This document shows positions 20,655-32,408 of a stretch of 64,000 nt of DNA, in pieces. The stretch's first letter is position 1, and each line of letters begins with the position of its first letter. Both the position numbers and the translations under genes were made by a program. A model generated the notes under the pieces. That model ran no database searches. It was given only the letters and a program-made list of their open reading frames with translations, and was not told the DNA's origin. The DNA comes from Isoetes taiwanensis (taxonomy: Eukaryota > Streptophyta > Lycopodiopsida > Isoetales > Isoetaceae), in the NCBI GenBank assembly GCA_021234155.1, contig JAJEKV010000057.1, forward strand, positions 6,045,821-6,109,820, in the 5' to 3' direction.

Positions 20655-21886
20655 ATGGTCAATATAGACGGTGCACATAACGCCTCATGGCAGACACCCT
20701 CGAATGCTAGCAGACTAACGCCTGAACAGGAACTCCTGTTGATCAAGCGGCAGTTAGTAGAGCTGCAAGCTTATGTGTTGAACGCCAACCCACCGCAGCA
20801 TATGCAGGAGGATGGGCCAGAGTTACCTCCGTTACCGCCAAGTCCACCACCACAGCAGCCACCTGCACCTGAACCAGGCCCTGTACCCGCACAAAGGAGG
20901 CACCGTTCCAAACGTCGTCGAAGTTCCTCTACGGATAGTGCCACATCCTCACAATCAGCCACTTCTGTGTCCTCTGAGTCGTCTGTATCATCTGGTGACC
21001 ATGTAAAGCGCCGGGACAAGGAGTACCATAAGACGGTTGATACGGCCATAACCAATATATGGAAAAATAGGAAATTGGCCCAGTTTGATGGGAAATCTAG
21101 AGGCGGGCTGAATGCAGAGTCCTGGTTGGACGAGATGAAGGAGTTTGGAAAATCCTATGGCATGACAGAAAAGGATACAGGAAAAGTTGCCACCACAAAC
21201 CTTCACAGAGCCGGCCATTATTTGGTGGAAGGGCTATGCCAGAGCCAAGCATCTGGACAGAAGCAGGTGCAAGTTCAAAAAGTTTGCCAAAGCTTTTAAG
21301 TCGCATTATGTGCCTCGTGCGCACAAATGCCAACAAATTGAGCTTTTTTACCGAGTGTTAGAGCGGAAGGGTATGTCGATTCAGGCCTACACCGATGAAT
21401 TCATAAACTTGAGGCTATATGTGCCGTGAATGAATGAAAAAGAGGGCGGTGGAGGGCTATATTGAAGGGTTGGCCCCATCAATTAAACGAATGGTTAAGG
21501 CCATAGACCAAATCGATTCTTTGAGGCTGAGGCTAAGGCATTGAGCCTTGAAGAGGGGCGCACCACGAAATTAGTACCGGCCCATGCCTCTTACTCGCAA
21601 ACCCACGCCCGTACACACACCTTACAAGGGCCGCTCACCGAAGTCCGGGCCCTCTCGTGAGAACTCTAACGACCGCCAGGAAAAGAAAGTCACCTTCAAC
21701 ATGCCCGACAAACCGAACAATGTCGGTAAGGAAGTTCGGAACCTCTTACAGTCCATTCCCAAAGAGGTCCGAGAGCAGCTCCGCAGAGATAAAGCATGTT
21801 ACAGGTGTATGCGGCCCGGGCACTTCATGCAGAATTGCCCTTATGTCACACAGACTGCCCAGCTGGCCATGGCCGACCTCGATTAG
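20655..21886 (+). pseudogene. gag: gag (retrotrans_gag and CCHC zinc knuckle), frameshifted
   Basis: ATG 20655. A Pro-rich and Ser-rich linker is followed by the capsid core (FDGKSRGGLNAESWLDEMK). A frameshift near 21190 leads to WWKGYARAKHLDRSR and FYRVLERKGMSIQAYTDEF, the PF03732-type gag signature. A TGA at 21427, then further shifts, lead to the nucleocapsid with CYRCMRPGHFMQNC (C-x2-C-x4-H-x4-C, about 21796-21837). Gag packages the RNA. Broken by at least three lesions. The antisense frame 20771-21055 is a shadow. Confidence 0.85.
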
Positions 21887-22009
21887 GACAATCTCGAGTC
21901 TACACCACCGGTCGAGGAGGAGGCTCCCGAGTATATTCACGGTGCGTCTCATATCCTTGCAGCCATAGAAACCGGCAATGCTGAAAGTCAGCCTGCTGTT
22001 ATCTCCACC

Positions 22010-22420
22010 ATAGGTCAAGTAGACAGTAAGCCTTTCATAATTCTTATGGATACGGGAAGTACACATAATTTTGCTTCTCCTAGAATGGCCCATGTATTGC
22101 AGCTTGAGACTTTGAGGTCCCGACCGAAACCTGTCACTTTAGCCAGTGGAAAAATCAGACATACTCATGGCCGTCACGTTAACCTTAAAATGTAGCTGCC
22201 AAGTGCACCAGTTGCATTGGGTGCCGAGTTAATGGACATTGGCAAATATGATCTGATTGTTGGTATGGAATTCTTGGCATCTGCAAAAGCCAATATCGAC
22301 TGCGAAAAGCGGGAGGTTACCTTCAACGCAGCTAATGGAGCCCGCATAACTATAAAAGGTGATCCATTAAACCCGGTATTAATGGGCCCCGGTATTAATG
22401 GGCCCTTTTCCCCATTATGC
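22010..22420 (+). pseudogene. pol: pol: aspartic protease domain
   Basis: PFIILMDTGSTHNFAS with the catalytic DTGS at 22049-22060, then a TAG at 22193-22195 (likely from CAG). After it comes GAELMDIGKYDLIVGMEFL, the usual second half with its hydrophobic flap and LIVGMEFL strand. It cuts the polyprotein. Flows into the reverse transcriptase frame with a shift near 22417. Confidence 0.85.
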
Positions 22421-23550
22421 AGTCTATGTCCATCAGGCAGTTAAGTAAGGCTATACGCAAGGATAAGCTACTTTGTGTCATCAGACTTGCATCCATTGAG
22501 TCAGATGCTAAACAGAAGCAAGTAGTCGATGCATTGCCAGAAAGCATTGCTAATCTTCTTAGGGAATTTAGTGATCTCTTTCCAGACGAGATCCAGAAAC
22601 TTCCTCCATTCAGAGGGGTAGAATGTGAGATAGCTTTGGAACCAGGTACTAAGCCTACCAGTAAGGCCCCATACCCTATGAGTCCCCCAGAATTGGCAGA
22701 GCTTAAGAAACAACTTCAGGAGCTATTAAACCTAGGCTTCATTCGGCCTAGTGTTTCACCGTTTGGCGCTCCTATCCTTTTTGTTAAGAAGAAGGATGGC
22801 TCCTTGAGGATGTGTATTGACTATCGCCAGCTCAATAAGCATACCATCAAGAATCGCTATGCGTTGCCCAGAGCAGACGACCTTATGGATCAGTTGCAAG
22901 GGGCCAGGTACTTCTCAAAGATTGACTTACGCTCTGGATATCATCAGATAAGAATTAAAGAGGAGGACATCCATAAATCTGCCTTTCGCACTAGGTATGG
23001 GCATTATGAATTTACCGTTATGCCTTTTGGATTAACTAATACCCCCACAACTTTCATGCGATTGATGAATGATGTCTTCCGACAATACTTGGATGATTTT
23101 GTTGTTATTTTCTTTGACGACATTCTCATCTATAGTAAGACTCTAGAGGAGCATGAGAAACATCTTCGGTTGGCCCTACAAAAGCTAAGACGTCACCAGC
23201 TCTTTGCCAAGTTCTCTAAGTGCAAGTTTGCCACTCCGAAGGTGGATTACTTGGGACATGTCATTTCAGCAGAGGGATTTGCTACAGATCCAGCAAAGAT
23301 AGAGGCAGTGAGAGATTGGCCCATTCCAGGTAATGTTTCAGAGGTCCGAAGTTTCTTAGGATTGGCAGGATATTATCGGAAATTTGTTAAAGATTTTGCA
23401 AAGATTGCAGCACCGCTCACTGATCTTACAAAGCATGAGAAAGTGAAGGATTGGATTGAGCATTGGAAAGCAAAGGTCCAGGGAAGTTTTCAGAAACTTA
23501 AGGATGCTTTAACGTCAGCACCAGTCCTCCCGAAAAGGATAAACTCATAG
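22417..23550 (+). pseudogene. pol: pol: reverse transcriptase domain
   Basis: 377 codons open. Box order is standard: [59 protein letters not shown], then the catalytic FFDDIL (23110-23127; Phe replaces the usual Tyr/Val before DD, common in plant gypsy elements), and [18 protein letters not shown] is TPTTFM here. A frameshift at about 23545 separates it from RNase H. Confidence 0.9.
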
Positions 23551-23860
23551 CAACGGATGCCAGTAAGATTGCTACCGGTGGAGTCCTAATGTAAGAGGGG
23601 AGGGTTATTGCCTATGATTCGAAGAAAATGAACGAGACTAAGCAGTGATACCCTACCCATGACCAGGAGTTGTTAGCCATTGTCCGCGCTCTGCGTATAT
23701 GGAGACACTACCTTCTTGGTAGAAGATTTCAACTTGATACAGATCATCAGAGTCTCCATTATCTATCCACCCAGCCGAATATCAACCTCCGTCAGAGAAG
23801 ATGGATGGAATTTCTGGAAGAGTATGATTTAGATTATATATAAGCCTGGGAAGCACAATG
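23551..23860 (+). pseudogene. pol: pol: RNase H domain
   Basis: ATDASKIATGGVLM, then TAA at 23592-23594, then EGRVIAYDSKKMNETKQ, then TGA at 23646-23648, then [19 protein letters not shown] and TDHQSL, and a frameshift near 23840 into VVADALSRHP. Catalytic residues D, E and D are visible. The two stops sit where Gln (CAA) and Arg (CGA) are expected. Confidence 0.85.
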
Positions 23861-25443
23861 TGGTTGCGGATGCGTTGTCACGCCATCCCTTGGTAACCCG
23901 AACCCATTGTAATGCAATTTCCACACTCACTAGTGAGTTTGGGAAACAGATAGAACAGACCTTGGCCACAGATCCCGAGTTCCGTGATGTTTGGGATAGT
24001 TTGGCTAAGGAGGCACGCACAGATAAAGAACGTGAAGCTTTCCGTTCATATAAGAAAGAGGGCAACTTGTTATATTACAAGGATAAGTTGTGTGTACCTG
24101 AGACTTCAGGAGTACGTAAGCTAATTCTCCATGACACGCACAACAGCCCTATAGCTGGACATGCAGGTTTTATGAAGACCTACTTTAAGATCCGCTCCAG
24201 TTATTTTTGGCCTTCCATGAAGAAGGACATTGCCAGATACATTAAGCAGTGTCAAGTGTGTCAACAAACCAAGGCTGAGCAACTAAGGATTCCTGGAGAG
24301 TTGCAACCTCTGGATGTGCCCAACGCTAAGTGGGAAGTGATAACCATGGATTTCATTGTGGGCCTTCCACGTACTCTCCGTGGATATGATGCATTGATGG
24401 TAGTGGTTGACAAATTGTCGAAAATGGCTCATTTCTTGCCATGTCGTACCACGGATACAGCCTTCGATACCGCTTTGCTATTTGCAAAGGAAATCTTCAG
24501 ATTGCACGGAATGCCGCGAGTTATTGTATCCGACAGGGATCCCAAATTCGTCAGTGCATTCTGGAAAGATTTCTTTGCCACCATCCAAACCAAGCTTGCT
24601 ATGAGTACGGCATATCATCCTCAGACGGATGGTCAGACAGAGCGTACCAATCGGATTATAGAGGATATGCTACGAAGTTATGTGTGGAGCAAGCAATCAC
24701 AATGGGCTGACTATATTTATCTGGTCGAATTTGCCTATAACAGCATGAAACAGGAGTCTTCCAGAATGTCTCCCTTTATGATAAATTATGGTTATCAATG
24801 CCTTACTCCAGACACATGGCATAATCCCGTTTCTAAAGTGGAGGTCTCTCAACAACTCCTCTTGGAGATGCAAGCTTTGGTTGAAGAAGTTCGTGGTTAC
24901 TTATTGGCTGCACGCAGTCGTCAGAAGAGTGTAGCAGATAAGCACAGAACCCCACGAATCTTCCAGGTGGGCGAATCAGTTTGGCTTAAGATTAAGGTAA
25001 AACAAGCCAAGCTTAAGATTGGTAACTGCAAGAAGCTGGCACCCGGATGGGCTGGGCCGTTCAAAATCATTGAACGTGTTGGAGAACAGGCATATCGCTT
25101 GGATTTGCCACCCCGCTTGAAGATCCACAAGGTCTTCCACGTGAGTCTCTTGAAGCAACACACCCCGGATCCAGAGGAGATATTGGATATGCCCACCCTT
25201 CTTGAAATGACAGAAGAGCATCTAGATATAGTGCCTGAAGCTCTTCTTGATCGAGCCTATAAGCAGACCAGAAGGAGTCAAATGCTACAATACTCGGTTA
25301 AGTGGAAACACTTGCCAGCTGAGGATGCTACGTGGGTGATGAAGATAGACCTTGAGAAGCACTATCCGGACTTCATGCGAGAATCTCAGGGCCGCACCAT
25401 CAACGATGCTATCAACCCCGCTCACGTAAGCTTGAAGGCTTGA
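23860..25443 (+). pseudogene. pol: pol: integrase with C-terminal chromodomain-like segment
   Basis: 527 codons open to TGA. H2C2 zinc-binding segment (H at LHDTHNSPIAGH, C-x2-C at CQVCQQ). Catalytic core: ITMDFIVGLP (D), VIVSDRDPKF (D) and NRIIEDML (E). GPFKIIERVGEQAYRLDLP and KIHKVFHVSLLK mark the GPY/F-type region. The C terminus (about 25230-25375) reads SQMLQYSVKWKHLPAEDATW, a chromodomain-like fold as in chromoviruses, which targets integration to marked chromatin. This is the best preserved coding part of the element. Confidence 0.9.
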
Positions 25444-25692
25444 TTCGCCGAGAATCATGCAGTAGAGGGATAGATGCATCGTGGTTGATAATAGTTACCG
25501 ATGATGAGATCACCTTCGTGTTCTCTAGGACGTGGTGTATTGTCAATGTGGGCATGACCGCGGATTGCTTGGAAAGCATGTAGTTGATAGGCCGCGTTCA
25601 TCTCGGCTACAATGGGAACTTGACCGGGTTTTTCTTTTATTTCTTATAGGGGGTGGTCCCTTCAACCACAACCTAATTATCTTATCTATATA
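25444..25692 (+). other. Retrotransposon 3' internal spacer
   Basis: Non-coding spacer after integrase. It is interrupted by the Helitron at 25693 and continues at 27430-27743 up to the polypurine tract. No gene seen. Confidence 0.6.
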
Positions 25693-27429
25693 CTAGTAAT
25701 GGTGCCCAGCGTTGCTGGGCATAAATTAGGAATCTGTGCGGACAAAAACCTATTCATTCTACCATTTTTTCATTCTCTCTTTTTTTCTTTTTTTAATCCC
25801 CTTGTCCCTCCCTTTACCTTCCCTTTCCCCTTCCCCTTTTTCCCTTTCTCTTTTTTTTTTGATGGGCTTTTTTCCTTTCTTTTTTATCTTTCCTCAGCTC
25901 TTTCTATTTTTCCCTTTGTTTTTTCCCTTTTGCTCACCTTTTTATGTGCCCTTTTTCTTCCTTTCCCCACCCTCTTCCTCTTGATCACGTGCCCTTTTTT
26001 CCATCTCTTTTCCCATTTCCCTCTCCCCTTTTCCTCGTGCCCCTTTTCAACTTTACATTCCCTTTTCTGCTTCCCTTGTCCTTTCAACTTTACATTCCCT
26101 TTTCATCCTTTCCCCACCCTTTCGCTTTTCCCCGTGCCTTTTTTCCCTTTCCTTTCCCTTTATCCCTTTCCCTTTCCCTTTTCATATGCCTCTTTCTATT
26201 CCCTTTTCTCAACTTTTTTTATGTGCCTCTTTTCCTTCTTTCCCCATCCTCCTCCCCCTTTTTGCCTTTCCAATTTCTCCTTTCCTGTTTTTCTTGTTAC
26301 TTTTCCCTTTCCCATGCTCTTTTTCCCTTTCTTTTTCCCCTTTACTCACCCTTTTCTTCCTCCCTTTTGTCCCAGGCCCTTTTCCCCTTCCTCCTTTTCT
26401 GTTCCTTGTTCCTTACCCTTTGCCTCTTCTACTTTTCCACCACCCTTTTCCATTTTTTTCCTCTCCCTTTTTCTAGATGCTCTTTTTGCTTCACTTTTCC
26501 TCTTGCTTCACCCTTTCTCTCTTCCCGTTTTTTCCACGCCCTTTCCCTTTTCCTCTTTTCCTCGTGCCCATTTCCCAGATTCTCTTTTGCCCTTTCCTCC
26601 CTCTCTTTTTCTTTTTCCTTTCCATTTCACTTTTCCCATGCGCTTTGTTTGTCCCCTTCTTCCCACCTTTTCTTACCTTACTTTCTTACCCTTTTCTCGG
26701 TGCCCTTTTACCTCTCCTTTTCTGTCCCCTTTTCTATTTCCTTTGCCTTTCCTTTTCCCATCTTTCCTTTTTCATCCTTTCTAATTCCTTTTTCGTCCTT
26801 CCTTCCTTTACTTCTTTTCACTTCATTTCTTTTTCACTTTTACCCTTTTTACCTTTTTCCTTCTTTCCTTCTTTTTTTCATTTTCCCTCTTTCCTTTTCT
26901 ATTTTTCCTTTTCCATTTTTTTTCTTGTTTTTGTTTCCCTTTATCTTTATTTCCCTCTTCCTTTTTTCCCTTACCCTTTTCCTTTTTCCTTTTCCTATTT
27001 CCCTTTTTAACTATCGGATTGAGTGAATTTTGGCCATCGGTCATTTTATCTTCCCCTTTTCCCTTTTCTCCTTCTCTTTTTGTTTTCCCCTTCCTTACCC
27101 TTTTTTGTTCCTTTTCCTTCTTCCCCCTTTTTGTTTTCTATTTTTCCTTTTCCATTTTTTATTTTTTTATATTCTTATTTCTCCTTTTCCCTTTTCCCTT
27201 TTCCCTTTTGTCCTTCCTCTCTCACTTTTCCTTTTCCTTCTCTCCTTTTCCCTTCCCCTTTTCCTTATCGTTCGACTGTCGGATTGAGTTAATCATGTTG
27301 GAGCCATGGTCAAGATGAAACTTTAGTTGAAGACACGCACACATCATCTCCACCGTTGGTCAATCAAATCCTTGATCGTCCGATCTAGGGCTCCATTGAA
27401 GACACACGCTATAACATTATAATATAAGA
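25693..27429 (-). mobile_element. Non-autonomous Helitron, reverse orientation
   Basis: Read on the minus strand it begins TCTTATATTATAATG (27429 downward) and ends in CTAG (25696-25693). The 3' hairpin at 25721-25703 has an 8 bp stem TGCCCAGC/GCTGGGCA, a 3-base loop and 6 bases to CTAG. The host bases are A (25692) and T (27430), the expected AT target with no duplication. No Rep/helicase is encoded. The body is almost all polypyrimidine on the plus strand. It is inserted in the gypsy element after integrase. Confidence 0.85.
25750..27275. repeat. About 1.5 kb polypyrimidine/polypurine tract
   Basis: The plus strand is nearly only C and T, built from CCCTTTTCCC, TTCCCTTT and similar words, with rare purine breaks. 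All long frames here (for example 25699-26784) are Phe/Pro/Ser/Leu strings made by the composition and are not genes. Mirror-type tracts of this kind can form triplex H-DNA and act as matrix or polymerase-stalling sites. Confidence 0.9.
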
Positions 27430-27743
27430 TACTGACGTATTGACATGTGCAGGCCAGTAAGCAGTACGTGACCTGCCCATGTATAGAGGGTTGCTGATGG
27501 CCCGACTTTTCCAGTTTTATCTTGTCTACATGTCTACCTTTTTGTTACTGTGATGTTGCGAATGGACTTCGGTCCTTAAACACTTTTCTTGTGATAATCA
27601 TGTGAAATGCACCTTCGTGCTTAAACTATCTTATCTTTTAAGTTGTAATGGTATTACCTTCGGAAATAAGGAATTACTTTACTCCTTTATGTATAATCGC
27701 TTACATTCTAACTAACCCTAATGCTGAGGACAGCATTGTTTCT

Positions 27744-27756
27744 AAGGAGGGGAGAA
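27744..27756 (+). promoter_or_regulatory. Polypurine tract
   Basis: AAGGAGGGGAGAA ends directly at the TGTGACG start of the 3' LTR. It primes plus-strand synthesis. Confidence 0.9.
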
Positions 27757-29283
27757 TGTGACGTTCCAAGTATTTATACGGTATACATATAAATATATTG
27801 ATACGTCACCCAGTAAAGGTACGCTTACCATGGGGTATGGTAACCTAGGGGGTTGACCTAAAAGGGATTAATTTAGCTATGCTAAATTAATTATTAAAGG
27901 AATTAATACCAAATGGGGTTTAATTGATTACTTGGAAAAAGGTGCCACCTGGCCAAATTCGATTGGCCAGCATGGGAATGCTAACTTGGGCCATCAAGGT
28001 GGATCACTATCCCATTTGACCCCAAAATCGAGCCAGGAGGAGGAGCAGCTGAGCGCCCAAGTACCTGAAACTGTTGCTGAACACCCCAGTGTTGAAGTTG
28101 TTGCTGAAACACCCAGGTTACTGAGAGATGGAGGCGCCTCATGACAATGGATCAAGTAGAAACTCGGGTTAGTAGATAATCTAGTTGATATCTCTAAGGC
28201 TAGCATTTCAGTTAAGTTCTTTGAGTCTTCCCTGGTCGTTCTTACCTAGGATTAACCCTTCTTTGGTTCTTAGGACTACATTTCAATTATGGATTATGTT
28301 TATTATGGATGGATGAATCTATGAAAGTATCTCTGTTAGACTTCCGTAAAGCAATTAGAGGGGGGTAGAGACCTCTGTGCCATATGCTTTAGTATGCTCC
28401 TAGTAGCTCCTTTAATTCCCAGTAGTTGCGGCCTGTGCACAAGAGCCCACCGAGTCATGGATGCTTTGGAATTGCTCTGCATCAGATAAGGGACGCAGTG
28501 GTGAAGTGGGGGTGGGGTCTTGCACGAACATACAAGGCTCCTGGGACTCCTACAGTGGGCTAGACCTGATAGCCGGTCACGTAGAGGGCCGGGTATGGGT
28601 CTGATACTCCCTGGGTGCAGAGGTGTGATCGGGTAAGGATGCGGGGGTCGCTGATGCGGCACGTATTCTCTAGCTCACCCATGGAACCGCTACGATCCTG
28701 GAAGGGGACGCTTCCCCGACCTGCCTCATCGGACAGGTCTTCATGAAACCTGGAGTAGGCTCGAAGGGTGATACCTTGAGTCTACATCTCCGGAAGGCTA
28801 TAGTGATGCCATAGCATGATTCGACTCATCTGCAAAGTGTGCACAGGAGGGGCGGATGGAGTGGCAGCCATTGTTCTATGCCAGCCAACGCCATGCCAAG
28901 ATTCGGTCTGCTGATCTCTTGAGTAGCTGTCAGTCGATCCTCACTGGAGTCTGAGCCGGGGTAGAACCATGGGTTTGGGGTGTTTTCTCAAGTATTGAAT
29001 GTATCTTCTCTGTTATTATTAGTTGGATAGATGTGCCACCCTTCGTGGTGGTATTTATGATATGATTATGTTGTATGCTAACCTTGTATTCACGCTTCCG
29101 CGACATAGGAGCCCCATTGAAGGCATGGGCCGAATGACCCCTCTGTGTCCTTCACTCGAGCATCTTTCCATAGATGGCCCGAGTTAGACGGAGGGCCCTG
29201 CTCATGGCGAGATGGTTGCCATGGGAGGGGAAAGTCCCCGTATGTATACGGCCGAGTGCCGTATATGTTCTGGGAGCGTCACA
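27757..29283 (+). repeat. 3' LTR
   Basis: 1527 bp, TGTGACGTTCC to GGGAGCGTCACA. Matches the 5' LTR with substitutions and several indels. Directly followed by the CAACT target duplication at 29284-29288. Confidence 0.95.
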
Positions 29284-29288
29284 CAACT

Positions 29289-29740
29289 GTTCATATGATA
29301 TAAATGGATGGTTGAAAAATCGCAAAAGCAAGTGTGCCAAGAGCATCTACTTGATGTTGTGGGCAAATTATTGCTTCAACTGTTTACCTAATTTAAATGT
29401 TTAGTTAAAAATCACAGAGCCAAGTGTGTAATCGTGCATTGAATGTTGTGAAAGTATTTCAGCATATTATCTATGGAATGTTGTACAAGTATTTTAACAT
29501 ATTGCCCAGCATTTATTTGATGTCATGGATTGTATGGCCAACTGTTGACATTCAACAGTTTTTTATGTAAATGTTTAAACGTGGAATGTTGTGCAAGTAT
29601 TTTGGCATAGTGCCCAGTATCTATTTGATGTAGTATAACGGCCAACTATTCATTCAAGTGTTTGTGGTGTAAATGTTTGGTCAAAAAAATCATAGAGCTA
29701 AGTGCATAATCCTGCACGAACTGGTATGCAGTAGCATTCA
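29289..29740. repeat. Degenerate satellite-like array right of the retrotransposon
   Basis: Units of roughly 120-140 bp with phrases GGAATGTTGTG-AAGTATTT, AGCATATTGCCCAGCAT, TTGATGT and AAATGTTTAGT-AAAAATCA recur three or four times. Related to 12280-12488. From 29741 to 30090 the DNA is AT-rich with no feature recognised. Confidence 0.6.
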
Positions 29741-30620
29741 TGGCATATATAGGATTTTTTCTATTGGGTTATATTAAAAGTTTCGAAAGCTAGAATTAGC
29801 AAACAAGTTGTAAGACATACACAATGTCAAAATTTGGGGAGACACGTCATCTGAATTTTGGATTTTTTTTTTTTTTAACTTATTCATGTCCTCTGCACTT
29901 TTTTATTTCAATGTCAATCTCCAATTTTCATGGACATTTCTGGTCTTTTTTGTGGTGGAAAAGGGCATTTAAATTGGCGATGTCCGAATCTTCTATATGA
30001 CCACAGTTTCGTAGTTGTGGAACTTGCTGATTCAAAACAATTTTTTAATATTGTCCTTTATAATTGTTAGATGTAAATTATTTGTCTTCTCCTTAAATCT
30101 AGGCGCCTCGGCGCCAGCCTAACAAGCAGCAGGAGAGGAGAAGCGTAGCCCCAGATCCCAGATTCCGGCCAAGCTTCAATTGTTGGCGAGGGCTTCGGCA
30201 AGCTTGGGGCCCAGATCGGCAGCATCCAGCCAGTCCGGGCATAGCCATATCCACCTGCTTGCTCTCTGCCTTTGGTTCTGATCCACCGGGATTTGCATCA
30301 GGTCGGCTCTGGCGTGAGATCGGTTATTGCATCATGTCGGTTCTTGCAACTTCTTCTGGTATGGTAGCACCTCTCTACTTAGGTTGGTTTGGCAATTTTA
30401 GCTCCTGGACCAACGGCCCAGCTCTTCTCCCAGCACGGCCCTATAGTCAGCACAACAGCTTGCAAGCTCATATACCTCAGGCTAGCTACTGATTTCCGGC
30501 CAGCTTCTAATTTCTGGCCCCCCCTTTTTCAATCCTCCTTGCCTTCGTCTGCTCCCACCTCGGTCTAGCTATCTATAACTCGCTCTTGTGGCCTCAGTTC
30601 CTGTTTCATAGAACCTCAAC

Positions 30621-31310
30621 ATGACCCGTACAATCAAACGTATGGCCAGAGAGACCCGCAAGGCAAAGAATCTTATTAAGGTGCCTGTGTCATCTGGTAA
30701 GCCCTATGACCCCATGATAGAGCCCTATCTCCAGGCAGCCCCTTCTTTTGGGCCCCAGCGTCCAGTCCTGGCACACTCTGCTCCCGATGCATCCTCAGTT
30801 GCAGCCTTGAATAGAATAACAGCTCGGATCCCTTGTTTGCCCCCAGACCTGTTGATCAAGCTTCGCACGGTCCAATCTGCCGTCACTCTCACAGACACAT
30901 TTGCCCAATTACCTTTAGAGAGCTGGGTACAGCTTTTGGAGATACTGCTGCAGTCGGCAGAGCGCAGTAATACTTCACCAGTGTCTATCGGAACACCAGC
31001 ACCTGACCATGTACATGCCATGCCCCAGGAAGGTGCTACAGTACCTGTGCCCACACAGCCACCGACACAGGATTGTCCACCTGCTGAGTAGGCGAAGGTC
31101 CCACGTTCGGAGCCGAGTATAGACACAGAGCACACGCCCGTTTTGAACCTACGCATCGTAGAACTGGAAGAGGCGAGTGACACTCCTGCTATAGTTGAGG
31201 TGGACCGGTTTTTCACTCAGATAATGCACATACAGGCAGATGACGTCCTTTCTGCACACAAATATGATCCCAGTGACGGTCGATATCACATGGAGCAATT
31301 GGTTGGGTCT
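30621..31310 (+). pseudogene. Unknown reading frame, possibly retrotransposon gag-like
   Basis: ATG 30621 to TAG 31089-31091 (156 codons). The same frame continues open from 31092 to about 31376, so the TAG may be a CAG-to-TAG change. The product starts basic (MTRTIKRMARETRKAK) and is then rich in Pro/Ala/Ser, with a helical part PLESWVQLLEILLQSAE. Upstream (30100-30620) is GC-richer, CT-rich leader-like DNA. No family recognised. Composition and the style of decay resemble the extra frames of the gypsy element, which is only a hint. Confidence 0.35.
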
Positions 31311-31379
31311 GATCAACACAGGGTAGCATGTCCGGATGTATCTATTCTTAGAAAATTTACGTGTCACAAACATTAATGC

Positions 31380-32220
31380 ACACCTTAACAAAATATAATA
31401 TTAACACTAGATAAAAAGAACTCCAAATAATAAACAACACAAGCGGAAGAAAAAATACATATGTCCCCACCCAAAACCACATGCTATTTATTCTAAATGT
31501 GAGTAGACCACCCTTCCATTACTAGATGGACCAATAAAATATAAATGGAGTGGTATCTATTTGACATGTCATTAGGAAATTTGGAAGGCACTAATCCTAG
31601 CTTAGACAACCATATGGAACTCTATGTTATTGGCATTTAGAGTGGCCTCTATGGTAAACTTACAAAACAAATGTTTCATGTAGCAGTCTTTATGGCACAC
31701 TCTCAATCATTTATACACACTCTCAATCATTTACATACTATAGATCCCAACCCATGTGATGAGGTCCTTCCTCCCAACTCACTTTTGCAACTCCAAATGA
31801 CAAGGAAAAAAAAAAAGTGCATTTAGCATGGCTATGAACTCCTTGCTCTCAGACTATTTACTTTTGTTCCACCATACATTTCAATACAAATTGCTCAAAG
31901 CCCCACTTCAACTTCATAGGGACTATTTCGAACTCACCTCGTCTTAATACCAATTTCAATATCAAATTATTTACTCCTATTTCACATTACATTTCAACAC
32001 AAATTGCCCCAAAACCCATTTCAATTTCATATGGACACATTAATATCAATTCGAATAGCCAATAGGCTATTGAACTTCTTATAAAGCTAGGCAATGTTGG
32101 GCACCATAACTAGTATTTATGAAAACAAGTTGAACGTTGGACATTTATAAACAAATATAATATATAGAAAAAATCCAAATTACAAAACCAATAAAAAAAA
32201 AGACACTCAGGTAAGTACTC
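31380..32220. other. AT-rich intergenic DNA with possible Helitron 3' end
   Basis: No gene seen. GCAATGTTGGGCACCATAA followed by CTAG at 32110-32113 and T resembles the Helitron 3' terminus at 46785, but its hairpin is degenerate and no 5' end was identified. Confidence 0.3.
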
Positions 32221-32408
32221 CCTTTGCAACAACCCAAAGGGCACATGTAGCTTAAGTCCCTTTGCAACAACCCAAAGAGCACATGTAGCTTAACTGGCTA
32301 GGACTAGGACTAGGACTAGGACTCATTATTATTATCTTGAGTCTCAATGGCTAGGACTAGGACTAGGATTAGGATTAGGACTCATTATTATTATCTTGAG
32401 TCTCAATG
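32219..32408. repeat. Short tandem duplications and TAGGAC hexamer repeats
   Basis: A 36 bp unit (TCCCTTTGCAACAACCCAAA...) occurs twice at 32219-32292. Then a unit of about 60 bp with GGCTAGGACTAGGACTAGGA and CATTATTATTATCTTGAGTC occurs twice to 32408. Confidence 0.8.

Larger units (their letters stand above)
12494..29283 (+). mobile_element. Ty3/gypsy chromovirus-type LTR retrotransposon with extra ORFs
   Basis: A complete element of 16.8 kb, or about 13 kb without its two nested insertions. It has LTRs at 12494-14078 and 27757-29283, both TGTGACG...TCACA. The 5 bp target duplication CAACT lies at 12489-12493 and 29284-29288, a tRNA-iMet primer site at 14080, and a polypurine tract before the 3' LTR. 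Internal order: three extra frames, gag, protease, reverse transcriptase, RNase H, integrase, C-terminal chromodomain-like segment. This gene order and the chromodomain place it among chromoviruses. Gag and pol contain frameshifts and stops, so it is not autonomous. Confidence 0.95.

Noticed and set aside
25699-27318. Several long plus-strand frames (up to 361 codons) rich in Phe, Pro, Ser and Leu
   Set aside because: They arise from the polypyrimidine composition, which has few stop codons in any forward frame; no domain or codon bias is visible.
32110-32113. CTAG after GTTGGGCACCATAA as a full Helitron end
   Set aside because: Hairpin too degenerate and no 5' terminus; noted only as possible.
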